A DNA stretch of 12,624 bases. Source: Planctomycetota bacterium. GTDB taxonomy: Bacteria; Planctomycetota; Brocadiia; Brocadiales; Brocadiaceae. Position 1 is the first letter of the stretch, and the number at the start of each line of letters is the position of its first letter. Location of the stretch: positions 1-12,624 of the forward strand of contig JAHFOW010000076.1 in NCBI GenBank assembly GCA_023261465.1, written 5' to 3'. This document shows positions 1 through 6,549 of the stretch, in pieces. The position numbers were made by a program, and so were the translations under genes. Under the pieces are notes generated by a model, which saw only the letters and a list, made by a program, of their open reading frames with translations, was not told where the DNA came from and searched no databases.

Positions 1-875
1 AAATCACCCATTTCTGTAGCCAAGGTTGGCTGATAACCTACAGCAGACGGCATACGGCCGAGGAGGGCCGACACCTCAGAACCTGCCTGCACAAACCTGA
101 AGATATTATCAATAAACAGCAGCACGTCCTGGCCTTCTGAATCCCTGAAATATTCGGCCATGGTAAGGCCTGTCAGAGCAACGCGAAGCCTTGCGCCCGG
201 AGGCTCATTCATCTGTCCAAAGACCAGCACGGTCTTATCGATAACCCCGGACTCCTTCATTTCAAGCCAGAGGTCATTACCTTCACGGGTTCTTTCGCCT
301 ACTCCGGCAAACGCTGAGTATCCGCCGTGCTCTGTTGCAATACTCCTGATGAGCTCCATGATCAAAACGGTTTTTCCTACGCCTGCGCCCCCAAACAACC
401 CGATCTTTCCCCCACGTGCAAATGGCGCAAGAAGGTCAATAACCTTCAAACCGGTCTCCAGCACGGTCGTAACTGTTTCTCTCTCATCAAATGACGGAGG
501 CGCCCTGTGTATGGAAAGGCGCTGCTGGGCTGCTTTCATTTCCCCCAGTTTATCAATGGGTTCGCCAAGCAGGTTAAAAACCCTGCCCAGCACCTCTTTG
601 CCAACCGGAACGCTGATCGGAGACCCCAAATCAGTAGCGTCCATGCCCCTCATAAGTCCATCAGTTGTGGACATTGCAATGCATCGCGCTGTATCATTTC
701 CCAAATGCTGCGCAATTTCACACATGACAGAAATATTTCTTTCGGCGTCTTTTATACTAACAGCACTCTTAATTGGCGGTAAGTTTCCTGGCGCAAACCG
801 CACGTCTACCACAGGTCCAATTACCTGCACAATTGATCCTTTATTCTCTTTACTTTCTTTAACTTTTTTAGCCAA
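1..875 (-). CDS. atpD: ATP synthase F1 subunit beta (3' end outside window)
   Basis: This is the catalytic beta subunit of F1, which makes or hydrolyses ATP at the alpha/beta interfaces on the cytoplasmic face of the coupling membrane. 291 codons are visible, about 60% of a normal 460-480 residue protein; the C-terminal part lies beyond position 1. Seen: Walker A GGAGVGKT at residues 162-169, the GERTREGND motif with the catalytic glutamate at residue 194, and the Walker B strand ending LLFIDNIF. All are offset by exactly 13 from E. coli numbering because of a short Lys/Glu-rich N-terminal extension. The start is TTG at 873-875, chosen because GGGAGGAG lies 7 nt upstream, no in-frame ATG is nearby, and the beta-barrel domain begins at about residue 13 (GSIVQVIG). 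It follows atpG after 144 bp; atpC would be expected next, outside the window. Confidence 0.97.
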   Translation of the reverse strand, partial: MAKKVKESKENKGSIVQVIGPVVDVRFAPGNLPPIKSAVSIKDAERNISVMCEIAQHLGNDTARCIAMSTTDGLMRGMDATDLGSPISVPVGKEVLGRVFNLLGEPIDKLGEMKAAQQRLSIHRAPPSFDERETVTTVLETGLKVIDLLAPFARGGKIGLFGGAGVGKTVLIMELIRSIATEHGGYSAFAGVGERTREGNDLWLEMKESGVIDKTVLVFGQMNEPPGARLRVALTGLTMAEYFRDSEGQDVLLFIDNIFRFVQAGSEVSALLGRMPSAVGYQPTLATEMGD

Positions 876-882
876 ATTTTTA

Positions 883-890
883 CTCCTCCC
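883..890 (-). promoter_or_regulatory. Strong Shine-Dalgarno site that fixes the TTG start of atpD
   Basis: On the minus strand GGGAGGAG lies 7 nt upstream of TTG (873-875). This near-perfect site supports the unusual TTG start. Confidence 0.75.
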
Positions 891-1019
891 TTATTTATTT
901 TGGTTAAAAGTCAACCATTAGAGTACACGGAGGTAAAGAACAAAACTCCTGTTCATAAAAATGTGAAATTACTCTTTTCACCAAAAAACTCAGCCGTGTT
1001 CTCTTTGAAATTTTTTATT

Positions 1020-1895
1020 TTATTTACGTGTCAGGGCATCAGCGCCAGAAACTATTTCCAGCAGTTCCTTGGTGATCGATTCCTGTCGGGCCTTATTATA
1101 CGAACGGGTCAATTCTTCAATCATCTCGCCTGCATTTTCTGTTGCCGCAATCATTGCGACTCGTCGGGCAGCATATTCGGACGTCAGAGACTCTAAAATA
1201 CACTGATAAAGCCGTGTCTCAACAAATTTAGGAAAGAGATGATTGATAATCTGTTCAGCGGAAGGTTCAAAAATGTATTCTCCCTGTGGTTTCTCCTGAG
1301 AAGCAAATGCGCCTTTTTCTATCGGCAAAAGACGCATGGTCGTTGGAGACGACTGCATCATAGAAACAAACCTGGTGAAAAATATATGCAACTCGCCAAA
1401 CTCATTACCCTCATACTCCTTTATCAACCGGGATGCTATTCCCTGTATCTGGTTATAGCCGATCTTTTCCGTACTTTCAGGGATGTATTTTTCTATAAGG
1501 TCAGCATACTTGCTCTTTGAAAAATACACGTATCCCTTCTTTCCAATGAGGATGAGTTTAATCTTTTTGTCAGTCTTTTCCCTGATGAACCGTACAACCT
1601 TTTGAATTATATTATTATTATAAGCACCGCAAAGGCCCTTATCCGCTGTGACTAAAATAACTTTTATTGTTGGAATTTCCTGCCCCTTCTCAGAAAACCA
1701 CGGATGTGCATTTTCCAATGACGAGATCAGATGGCTTAAAACGGAATGCATCTTCTCGGTATATGTCCGTGAAGCAACGACCCGAGACTCAACCTTCTTC
1801 AGCCTGCTCGCCGCCACCATTTCCATGGCGCGGGTAATCTGCTTGATGCTCGAGATACTGCGAATACGCTGTTTAATTTCTTTTGTACTCAGCAT
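1020..1895 (-). CDS. atpG: ATP synthase F1 subunit gamma
   Basis: Gamma is the rotating central shaft that links c-ring rotation to conformational change in the alpha3beta3 head. The protein is 291 residues, close to the E. coli length of 287. Seen: the conserved N-terminal helix (KEIKQRIRSISSIKQITRAM, then MVAASRL) and the C-terminal helix (ENAGEMIEELTRSYNKARQ, then SITKELLEIVSGA), which form the antiparallel coiled coil inside the head. The start ATG at 1893-1895 lies 3 nt after the atpA stop; an out-of-frame ATG at 1897-1899 overlaps that stop. Only a weak AAGGG ribosome site is present, which fits translational coupling to atpA. It sits between atpA and atpD, as in nearly all F-type operons. 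Identification is secure. Confidence 0.97.
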   Translation of the reverse strand: MLSTKEIKQRIRSISSIKQITRAMEMVAASRLKKVESRVVASRTYTEKMHSVLSHLISSLENAHPWFSEKGQEIPTIKVILVTADKGLCGAYNNNIIQKVVRFIREKTDKKIKLILIGKKGYVYFSKSKYADLIEKYIPESTEKIGYNQIQGIASRLIKEYEGNEFGELHIFFTRFVSMMQSSPTTMRLLPIEKGAFASQEKPQGEYIFEPSAEQIINHLFPKFVETRLYQCILESLTSEYAARRVAMIAATENAGEMIEELTRSYNKARQESITKELLEIVSGADALTRK

Positions 1896-1898
1896 TCA

Positions 1899-3413
1899 TT
1901 AGCCCTTTTTTGCAAATGTTTGTTTGAATTCTTTGATTGCATTTTCCAGCTTAGTCGTTATTTCCTGATCCAGTTTCTTCTTCTCTTTAATCTCAAGACC
2001 AACAGCGGCATACCTATCCTTCATAAATTTCATGAATTCTTTCTCGAACACCTTAACCTTATCGACCGGGACGTCATCGAGGTGACCATTAATGCCGGCA
2101 TAGATTGCCATAATCTGATCTTCTACTGATACCGGCGCATACTGAGGCTGTTTCAAAAGCTCAACAAGCCTGCTCCCCTTCGCCAGCTGTGCCTGGGTAA
2201 ATTTATCCAGCTCAGAACCAAACTGGGCAAAAGAAGCCAATTCACGGTATTGTGCCAGGGTTAATCGCAATGTGCCCGCAACCTTCTTCATCGCGGGTAT
2301 CTGTGCGTTACCACCCACCCTGGATACCGACAAACCTACTGATATTGCAGGACGAACACCGGCATTAAACAAATCGCTTTCAAGGTAAATCTGACCATCA
2401 GTAATGGAAATAACGTTTGTAGGAATATATGCTGAATAATCACCGCCCTGTGTCTCAACAACGGGAAGAGCGGTCAACGAACCGCCGCCGAGTTCATTGT
2501 TCAACTTCGCGGCCCTCTCCAGCAAGCGTGAGTGTAAGTTGAATATGTCACCCGGAAATGCCTCACGGCCGGGCGGACGTCTCAGCAACAAGGAAATCTG
2601 ACGATATGCAATGGCATGTTTATACAAGTCGTCATACATAATAACCGCATGCATACCATTATCCCTGAAGTACTCACCCATAGCGCAACCGGCATAAGGG
2701 GCAATATACTGAAGGGGCGCCGGGTCAGAAGCAGATGCTACCACGACGATACTGTTATCCATTACCTTGTTTTCTTCCAATGTCTTAACAACACTGGCTA
2801 CCGTAGACATTTTCTGTCCAATGGCTACATAAATACAATATACACCAGAATCACGCTGGTTTATGATAGTGTCAATCAGAAGCGCCGTTTTTCCCGTTTG
2901 CCGGTCGCCAATAATAAGTTCACGCTGTCCCCGTCCGATAGGAATCATGGCGTCAATAGCCTTAATTCCCGTCTGAAGAGGCTCTTTCACCGGCTGTCTT
3001 TCAACTACATTTGGTGAAGAACCTTCTATCGATTTGTACTCGTCGGCTGCAATAGGGCCTTTTCCATCGATAGGCTGGCCTAAGGCATTCACTACACGGC
3101 CTAAGAGTGCCTTACCTACGGGCACCTGAACAATTTTTCCGGTAGTCTTTACAATATCACCTTCTTTAATCTTCTCATCAGAACCTAAAAGCATAGCGCC
3201 AACGTTATCCTCTTCAAGGTTCATAGCGATACCGTACACGTTATCCGGAAATTCTAACAATTCGTTGGACAAACAATTATCCAGACCATAAATACGCGCA
3301 ACGCCGTCACCGACCTGCATGACGTGTCCCACGTTTTCTAATTTAAGTTTTTCTTCATATCCTTCAATCTCTTTTTTAATGATTGAAGTAATATCTGTGG
3401 ATGCGATTGCCAT
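1899..3413 (-). CDS. atpA: ATP synthase F1 subunit alpha
   Basis: Alpha is the non-catalytic nucleotide-binding subunit of the F1 head; it supplies an arginine finger to the catalytic beta sites. The protein has 504 residues, normal for the family. Seen: Walker A GDRQTGKT at residues 169-176, the same numbers as E. coli; the signature PAISVGLSVSRVGG, with the arginine finger at Arg365; and the conserved REAFPGDIF segment. The start ATG at 3411-3413 has GAGGAG 9 nt upstream, and the N-terminus (helix facing subunit delta) is full length. A 289-bp gap filled with repeat-like DNA separates it from atpH, whereas these two genes usually almost touch. The atpG start lies 3 nt beyond its stop. Confidence 0.98.
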   Translation of the reverse strand: MAIASTDITSIIKKEIEGYEEKLKLENVGHVMQVGDGVARIYGLDNCLSNELLEFPDNVYGIAMNLEEDNVGAMLLGSDEKIKEGDIVKTTGKIVQVPVGKALLGRVVNALGQPIDGKGPIAADEYKSIEGSSPNVVERQPVKEPLQTGIKAIDAMIPIGRGQRELIIGDRQTGKTALLIDTIINQRDSGVYCIYVAIGQKMSTVASVVKTLEENKVMDNSIVVVASASDPAPLQYIAPYAGCAMGEYFRDNGMHAVIMYDDLYKHAIAYRQISLLLRRPPGREAFPGDIFNLHSRLLERAAKLNNELGGGSLTALPVVETQGGDYSAYIPTNVISITDGQIYLESDLFNAGVRPAISVGLSVSRVGGNAQIPAMKKVAGTLRLTLAQYRELASFAQFGSELDKFTQAQLAKGSRLVELLKQPQYAPVSVEDQIMAIYAGINGHLDDVPVDKVKVFEKEFMKFMKDRYAAVGLEIKEKKKLDQEITTKLENAIKEFKQTFAKKG

Positions 3414-3440
3414 ATCCCCATACTCCTCTATTTAAATAAT

Positions 3441-3465
3441 AGATTCTTCGCTTCGTTCAGAATGA
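3441..3465. repeat. Possible dispersed repeat copy (ATTCTTCGCTTCG type)
   Basis: The stretch AGATTCTTCGCTTCG followed by TTCAGAATGA closely resembles a short sequence I recall as scattered through many environmental bacterial genomes (GATTCTTCGCTTCGCTCAGA type). Its ends ATTCT and AGAAT are inverted. There is only one copy here, so calling it a repeat rests on memory, not on this window. Confidence 0.4.
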
Positions 3466-3550
3466 TATTTCCACAACACAATGCCATCCTCAACAAAAAA
3501 CGACAGAAGAACTTTAGTTATCAAAACCCCTCTTTGTCAAACTAGAAACT

Positions 3551-3583
3551 AATGTAGAGCGAAGTAACCCCCCGCTCTACATT
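3551..3583. repeat. Perfect 11-bp palindromic stem-loop
   Basis: AATGTAGAGCG (3551-3561) and CGCTCTACATT (3573-3583) are exact reverse complements around an 11-nt loop. No T-run follows on the minus strand, so it is a poor intrinsic terminator, and termination here would cut off the F1 genes. Its outer TGTAGAG arm is shared with the hairpin at 11236-11265, which suggests a REP-like family. Confidence 0.7.
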
Positions 3584-3702
3584 TAATTTATACCTCTCGC
3601 CCGTTGACAGAAAAAAATCCTGTTACATGGGCGCATTTCATCGGACTTCGAATCTACAATGGTAAAGTCCAGTGGTTGATTCCCTATTGAAAAACACAGC
3701 GC

Positions 3703-4251
3703 TTACGCCGTACGTAACGACAGCAGTCTGGTTTTGAGATTTTTTAACCTGCTTGCAACACTCCCATCGATCATCATGTTGCCAATTTCGATTATCATCC
3801 CGCCCAGGATTTCCGGGTTTTGGACAACTTCTACTTTCACGGTCTTCCCCGTGAGTTTATTAAGCTTCTTCTTGAAATTATCCAACCGCTCTCCCGTTAA
3901 AGGAATAACCATCTGTATCTTTGCCTTGATGACTCCCCGTTTATCATCGACTGCCGGCTTATACACTTCGGGAATAAATTCCATAATTTCTTCCCTGCGC
4001 CGATCTACTAATAAATAGAGGAAATTCACCATCAGAGTAGACACAGACTTGCCAAACACACGCTTAATCAAGTCCTTCTTGTTATCCCGCGAAATCGATG
4101 GATGAAGAAGTATCTTTTTCAGCTTATCGTGTTTTGTGATAATACCACAAAAAACATCCAAATCTTTTTCAATCTGCTCAAACTGACCCTTCTTTAAAGC
4201 AATATCCAACAGAGCATTGATGAATGTAATTGCAACACTATTATCTAACAC
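3703..4251 (-). CDS. atpH: ATP synthase F1 subunit delta (OSCP-like)
   Basis: Delta joins the top of the F1 head to the peripheral b stalk and keeps the stator from turning. The protein is 182 residues, typical for bacteria. Seen: an N-terminal helical domain (MLDNSVAITFINALLDIALK) that binds the alpha N-termini, and the C-terminal signature PEILGGMIIEIGNMMIDGSV followed by SRLKNL, which matches the OSCP/delta family consensus. The start is GTG at 4249-4251; it overlaps the end of atpF by 11 nt, with AGGGG about 6 nt upstream inside atpF. Translation is therefore probably coupled to atpF. Unusually, atpA does not follow directly but after 289 bp. Delta is the least conserved F1 subunit, but position and C-terminal motif agree. 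Confidence 0.95.
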   Translation of the reverse strand: MLDNSVAITFINALLDIALKKGQFEQIEKDLDVFCGIITKHDKLKKILLHPSISRDNKKDLIKRVFGKSVSTLMVNFLYLLVDRRREEIMEFIPEVYKPAVDDKRGVIKAKIQMVIPLTGERLDNFKKKLNKLTGKTVKVEVVQNPEILGGMIIEIGNMMIDGSVASRLKNLKTRLLSLRTA

Positions 4252-4750
4252 TGAGTTCCCCTATTTCTTCAATAAAATCATCGACCAGCTTTTCGGCTGT
4301 CTTTTGATTTATCGATTGCTGAATGATCTTTGAAGAGGCCAGAATGGAAAGAGTCACAACCTGATTTCTGATCTCGGTCAGCGCCTTCTTCCGTTCCTGT
4401 TCTATGCTTTCCTGTGCCTTAACCCTGATCAAATCCACCTCTTCCTTGGCACGCTTCACCAGTTCTTCGCTCATACGATTGCCTTCATTGATAGCTTCCT
4501 GAACTCTCCTTGCAGCCTCAGCTTCTGCATCTGCAAGCTTTCTCTGGTATTCTAATCTCAGCCTTTCAGCATCGGCCTTATCCTTTTCCGTTTTTTCATA
4601 GGTATTCTTCACCTCATCGGTACGGGCCTTGATCATGGCCGAAATCTTACCAAAAAGGAACTTCTTGAGGACAAAGAGCAGTATGAGAAAGCCGATGCCC
4701 TGGACAATAACTAACTTAAAATTTATTCCCAGGGTATTTAAAATTTCCAA
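4241..4750 (-). CDS. atpF: ATP synthase Fo subunit b
   Basis: Subunit b forms the dimeric peripheral stalk, anchored in the membrane by one N-terminal helix and reaching up to delta. The protein has 169 residues. Seen: one membrane segment at about residues 10-31 (VIVQGIGFLILLFVL), then a long, highly charged helix rich in Ala, Glu, Lys and Arg (about 40-150), as expected for the right-handed coiled coil. Only one b gene is present, with no b' copy, so a homodimer is likely. The start is TTG at 4748-4750, fixed by a very strong GGAGGAG 6 nt upstream; no usable ATG lies nearby. It follows atpE after 18 bp and overlaps atpH by 11 nt. Confidence 0.95.
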   Translation of the reverse strand: MEILNTLGINFKLVIVQGIGFLILLFVLKKFLFGKISAMIKARTDEVKNTYEKTEKDKADAERLRLEYQRKLADAEAEAARRVQEAINEGNRMSEELVKRAKEEVDLIRVKAQESIEQERKKALTEIRNQVVTLSILASSKIIQQSINQKTAEKLVDDFIEEIGELSVR

Positions 4751-4756
4751 GCTATT

Positions 4757-4763
4757 CTCCTCC
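4757..4763 (-). promoter_or_regulatory. Strong Shine-Dalgarno site for the TTG start of atpF
   Basis: Minus-strand GGAGGAG, 6 nt before TTG (4748-4750). A strong site may offset the weak start codon and help set the b:c ratio. Confidence 0.75.
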
Positions 4764-4768
4764 TACGC

Positions 4769-5041
4769 TTATTTTACGGCGTGCTGAATTAACTCAAGAA
4801 CTGCTTCTGTTTTCGGTAACTTACCCATCAATATAAAAGACATCATCAATGAATATATCGTTAACGATTCGATGAAAGCCAAACCAATGAACATAACAAG
4901 CTGTACCTTTCCGGCCATCTCAGGCTGTCTTGCCATGCTGGTTGCCGCACCATAAACCGCTATACCCTGTCCAATTCCACAACCAAACGCAGCAAATGCT
5001 ATTAAACCAACTGCAACTGCCAATAATGCAAAATAAATCAC
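4769..5041 (-). CDS. atpE: ATP synthase Fo subunit c (ring subunit)
   Basis: Subunit c forms the membrane rotor ring that carries the coupling ion. The protein is 90 residues with two membrane helices (about 3-33 and 46-73) joined by the polar RQP loop at 38-40. Helix 1 has a Gly-rich packing motif (GCGIGQG, 20-26) with an unusual cysteine at 21. The ion-binding carboxylate is Glu58, within LAFIESLTIY. Gln25, Glu58, Ser59 and Tyr63 align with Q32, E65, S66 and Y70 of the sodium-type Ilyobacter ring, but Phe56 and Leu60 replace V63 and T67; ion choice is therefore unclear. The tail after helix 2 (about 74-90) is longer than usual. The start is GTG at 5039-5041 behind AAGGAGGT; the nearer ATG at 5044-5046 reads only ATG-ACG-stop. 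Confidence 0.97.
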   Translation of the reverse strand: MIYFALLAVAVGLIAFAAFGCGIGQGIAVYGAATSMARQPEMAGKVQLVMFIGLAFIESLTIYSLMMSFILMGKLPKTEAVLELIQHAVK

Positions 5042-5047
5042 GTCATT

Positions 5048-5055
5048 ACCTCCTT
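5048..5055 (-). promoter_or_regulatory. Consensus Shine-Dalgarno site of atpE
   Basis: AAGGAGGT on the minus strand, 6 nt before the GTG start. It is the strongest ribosome site seen in the operon, which fits the need for many c copies per enzyme. An ATG 1 nt downstream of it (5044-5046) is a two-codon dead end. Confidence 0.8.
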
Positions 5056-5067
5056 CTCTAAAAATGT

Positions 5068-5841
5068 TTAATGATGTTCTTCCTCGTGGATGCCAATCGC
5101 ACCCGCAATATAAAAGCTCGCTAAAAGAGAAAATATCATTGCTTGTATAGTGCTTCCTAATAAAGCAAGAAATACCATTGGCAAATGCATGGGTATTGGG
5201 ATATACCCCAACACAAACGGCGAAAGACCAATAAATATCGCAATAATCGTATCCTCTCCCAGTATATTTCCAAAAAGACGCATGGAGAGCGATAACGGAC
5301 GGGACAGAAGCTCCTGCATCAAATGCAAAGGAAATACCAAGGGTGCAAGCCAGATCGGCTTACCCGCCATGTGCTTTAAATACCCCACAATACCGTTATT
5401 TTTAATACCCTGAAAATGGGTAACAAAAAACACAATGAGTGTTAAAGCAATAGTTGTGTTAAAATTATTTGTCGGTGAGTGAAACAGGGGAACCTGCCCT
5501 ATCATATTCATAAAAAAGATATAAATGAAAAGCGTCCCGATAAAAGGTATGAACGGCCCTGCGGCGCGCCCCATCTGTGTTTTGGTAAAATTTTCAAGAC
5601 CTTCAACAATGATCTCTAAAAATGCCTGAAGCTTCCCCGGCACCTTTTTTAACCTTCGTGTGGCAAGTAGAGAAAAAAACGCCAGGAAAATGATTATCGT
5701 TGCTGACATAACGACCGGCACCAACTCATGTTTCGTCAAACCCATAATGTGACTATGCTCTTGAATAGGCACCAGATCCATAAACGATGGTAATTCTGTT
5801 GAGCTACTACTTCCGCCACCTGTGCTAGACACTCGATTCAC
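5068..5841 (-). CDS. atpB: ATP synthase Fo subunit a
   Basis: Subunit a is the stator channel protein that brings ions to and from the c-ring. The protein is 257 residues with several hydrophobic helices. Seen: the key motif LSLSMRLFGNILGED with the essential arginine at 188 (E. coli R210), and the helix GSTIQAMIFSLLASFYI with Gln233, matching E. coli Q252. The first 16 residues are a Ser/Gly-rich stretch (SSTGGGSSSSTE), unusual for the family, and the end is EEEHH. Start choice is uncertain: GTG at 5839-5841 overlaps the upstream stop by 4 nt, but the GGAG site lies only 1 nt from it. GTG at 5830-5832 (residue 4) would have about 10 nt spacing. It is preceded by atpI-like and followed by atpE. 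Confidence 0.96.
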   Translation of the reverse strand: MNRVSSTGGGSSSSTELPSFMDLVPIQEHSHIMGLTKHELVPVVMSATIIIFLAFFSLLATRRLKKVPGKLQAFLEIIVEGLENFTKTQMGRAAGPFIPFIGTLFIYIFFMNMIGQVPLFHSPTNNFNTTIALTLIVFFVTHFQGIKNNGIVGYLKHMAGKPIWLAPLVFPLHLMQELLSRPLSLSMRLFGNILGEDTIIAIFIGLSPFVLGYIPIPMHLPMVFLALLGSTIQAMIFSLLASFYIAGAIGIHEEEHH

Positions 5842-6299
5842 ACTCCTTTCTTTTTACAACTACTTTCTATGTGTTTATAATTTGTTGTTTTAACAGTCCT
5901 GTTCAAATAGTTCACCAGCAACTTACCGCCCACCTTCATGACTATTACTCCTATAACGACGCTCAAACCGATAGCAAGGGCAACTGCATGAACTTCCATG
6001 AAAAAACAAACTAAAAACAAAACCGTACCGGCAATAAAATATTTTATGAAACTGATTTTCAGAAAGAACCTTTTAATTTCAATTCTCTTATTCTTTACCG
6101 ACTGCTGAATCGTCCACCAGAGCGCCTTGCACAAGGCAATACTGATGAAACAACCCAGCCCTATACTCATCGTCAGCCGGAGAGACATATACGACAATGA
6201 ATAGGCGACAATGATCAGCGACAGGTAAAGAGCCGTCTTAAAAACCCTTTCAGGGAAACCATCGTCAAGAATAGAAAGATATTTTTTATCTTTGATCAT
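5838..6299 (-). CDS. atpI: AtpI-like ATP synthase accessory membrane protein
   Basis: The predicted product is a small membrane protein of 153 residues with four likely membrane helices (about 20-38, 43-62, 86-101 and 104-123) and a basic Lys-rich C-terminus. There is no sharp sequence motif. The call rests on size, helix pattern and place directly before atpB, where subunit I (AtpI/UncI family) normally sits; that family helps assemble the c-ring and has been linked to divalent cation handling. The start ATG at 6297-6299 lies inside the end of the atpZ-like gene (14-nt overlap) and the stop overlaps the atpB GTG (4 nt), so all three are probably translationally coupled. It could instead be called an AtpR-like protein; it is a real operon member either way. 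Confidence 0.75.
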   Translation of the reverse strand: MIKDKKYLSILDDGFPERVFKTALYLSLIIVAYSLSYMSLRLTMSIGLGCFISIALCKALWWTIQQSVKNKRIEIKRFFLKISFIKYFIAGTVLFLVCFFMEVHAVALAIGLSVVIGVIVMKVGGKLLVNYLNRTVKTTNYKHIESSCKKKGV

Positions 6300-6537
6300 C
6301 TTTTTTGTTTTCGTTTGTCAACTTCTTTATTAATCTATAAAACTCGACAAAACTTCCTATAATTCCCCATAGCACGAACAACATCATGAACCAGGGGACA
6401 GTGCCGAGTTTTTTATCTAAATAACTACCCAGGAAATACCCGCCAGCTATGGCGCCCGCTGTTGTGAAACCAAAACTTCCAACAAGCCCCGCCAGATTGT
6501 AAGTATTATTATCTTTATCTTTTCTGATAAAGACCAA
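6286..6537 (-). CDS. atpZ: AtpZ/AtpI-like small membrane protein (ATP synthase gene 1 type)
   Basis: This is an 83-residue protein with two membrane helices (about 15-37 and 47-66). The first is rich in Gly/Ala (AGAIAGGYFLGSYLDKKLG), the second ends in a basic tail. The pattern GGYFLGSYLDKKLGT followed by WFMMLFVLWGIIGSF is typical of the short F0F1-ATPase assembly proteins that lead many atp operons (AtpZ or AtpQ type); they are thought to act with AtpI in assembly or in Mg/Ca movement. The start is TTG at 6535-6537, with AGGTGG 4 nt upstream and no better start. It follows the hemL stop by only 12 nt, so it has no room for its own promoter outside hemL. The family is clear; the exact function is not. 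Confidence 0.8.
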   Translation of the reverse strand: MVFIRKDKDNNTYNLAGLVGSFGFTTAGAIAGGYFLGSYLDKKLGTVPWFMMLFVLWGIIGSFVEFYRLIKKLTNENKKDDQR

Positions 6538-6541
6538 ATCG

Positions 6542-6547
6542 CCACCT
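6542..6547 (-). promoter_or_regulatory. Shine-Dalgarno site for the TTG start of atpZ
   Basis: AGGTGG on the minus strand within the 12-nt hemL-atpZ spacer, 4 nt before TTG (6535-6537). Spacing is a little short but no other start is available. Confidence 0.5.
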
Positions 6548-6549
6548 AT

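Larger units (their letters stand above)
3414..3702. other. Enlarged atpH-atpA spacer with repeat-like DNA
   Basis: This 289-bp stretch contains no convincing gene. It holds a perfect 11-bp stem-loop (3551-3583), a segment resembling a widespread dispersed repeat (3441-3465), and a minus-strand TTGACA (3535-3540) without a good -10 box at the right distance. Another minus-strand TATAAA (plus strand near 3584-3592) has a poor -35. An internal promoter for the F1 genes is possible but not established. The atpA ribosome site lies at its lower end (3423-3428). Confidence 0.6.

Noticed and set aside
160..921. 253-codon plus-strand open frame
   Set aside because: It is antisense to atpD, whose protein sequence and motifs are unmistakable; the plus-strand translation has no recognisable family features.
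3551..3583. Stem-loop as an intrinsic terminator within the atp operon
   Set aside because: No T-run follows on the transcribed strand, and stopping there would separate F1 from Fo genes; a repeat or RNA stability element is more likely.
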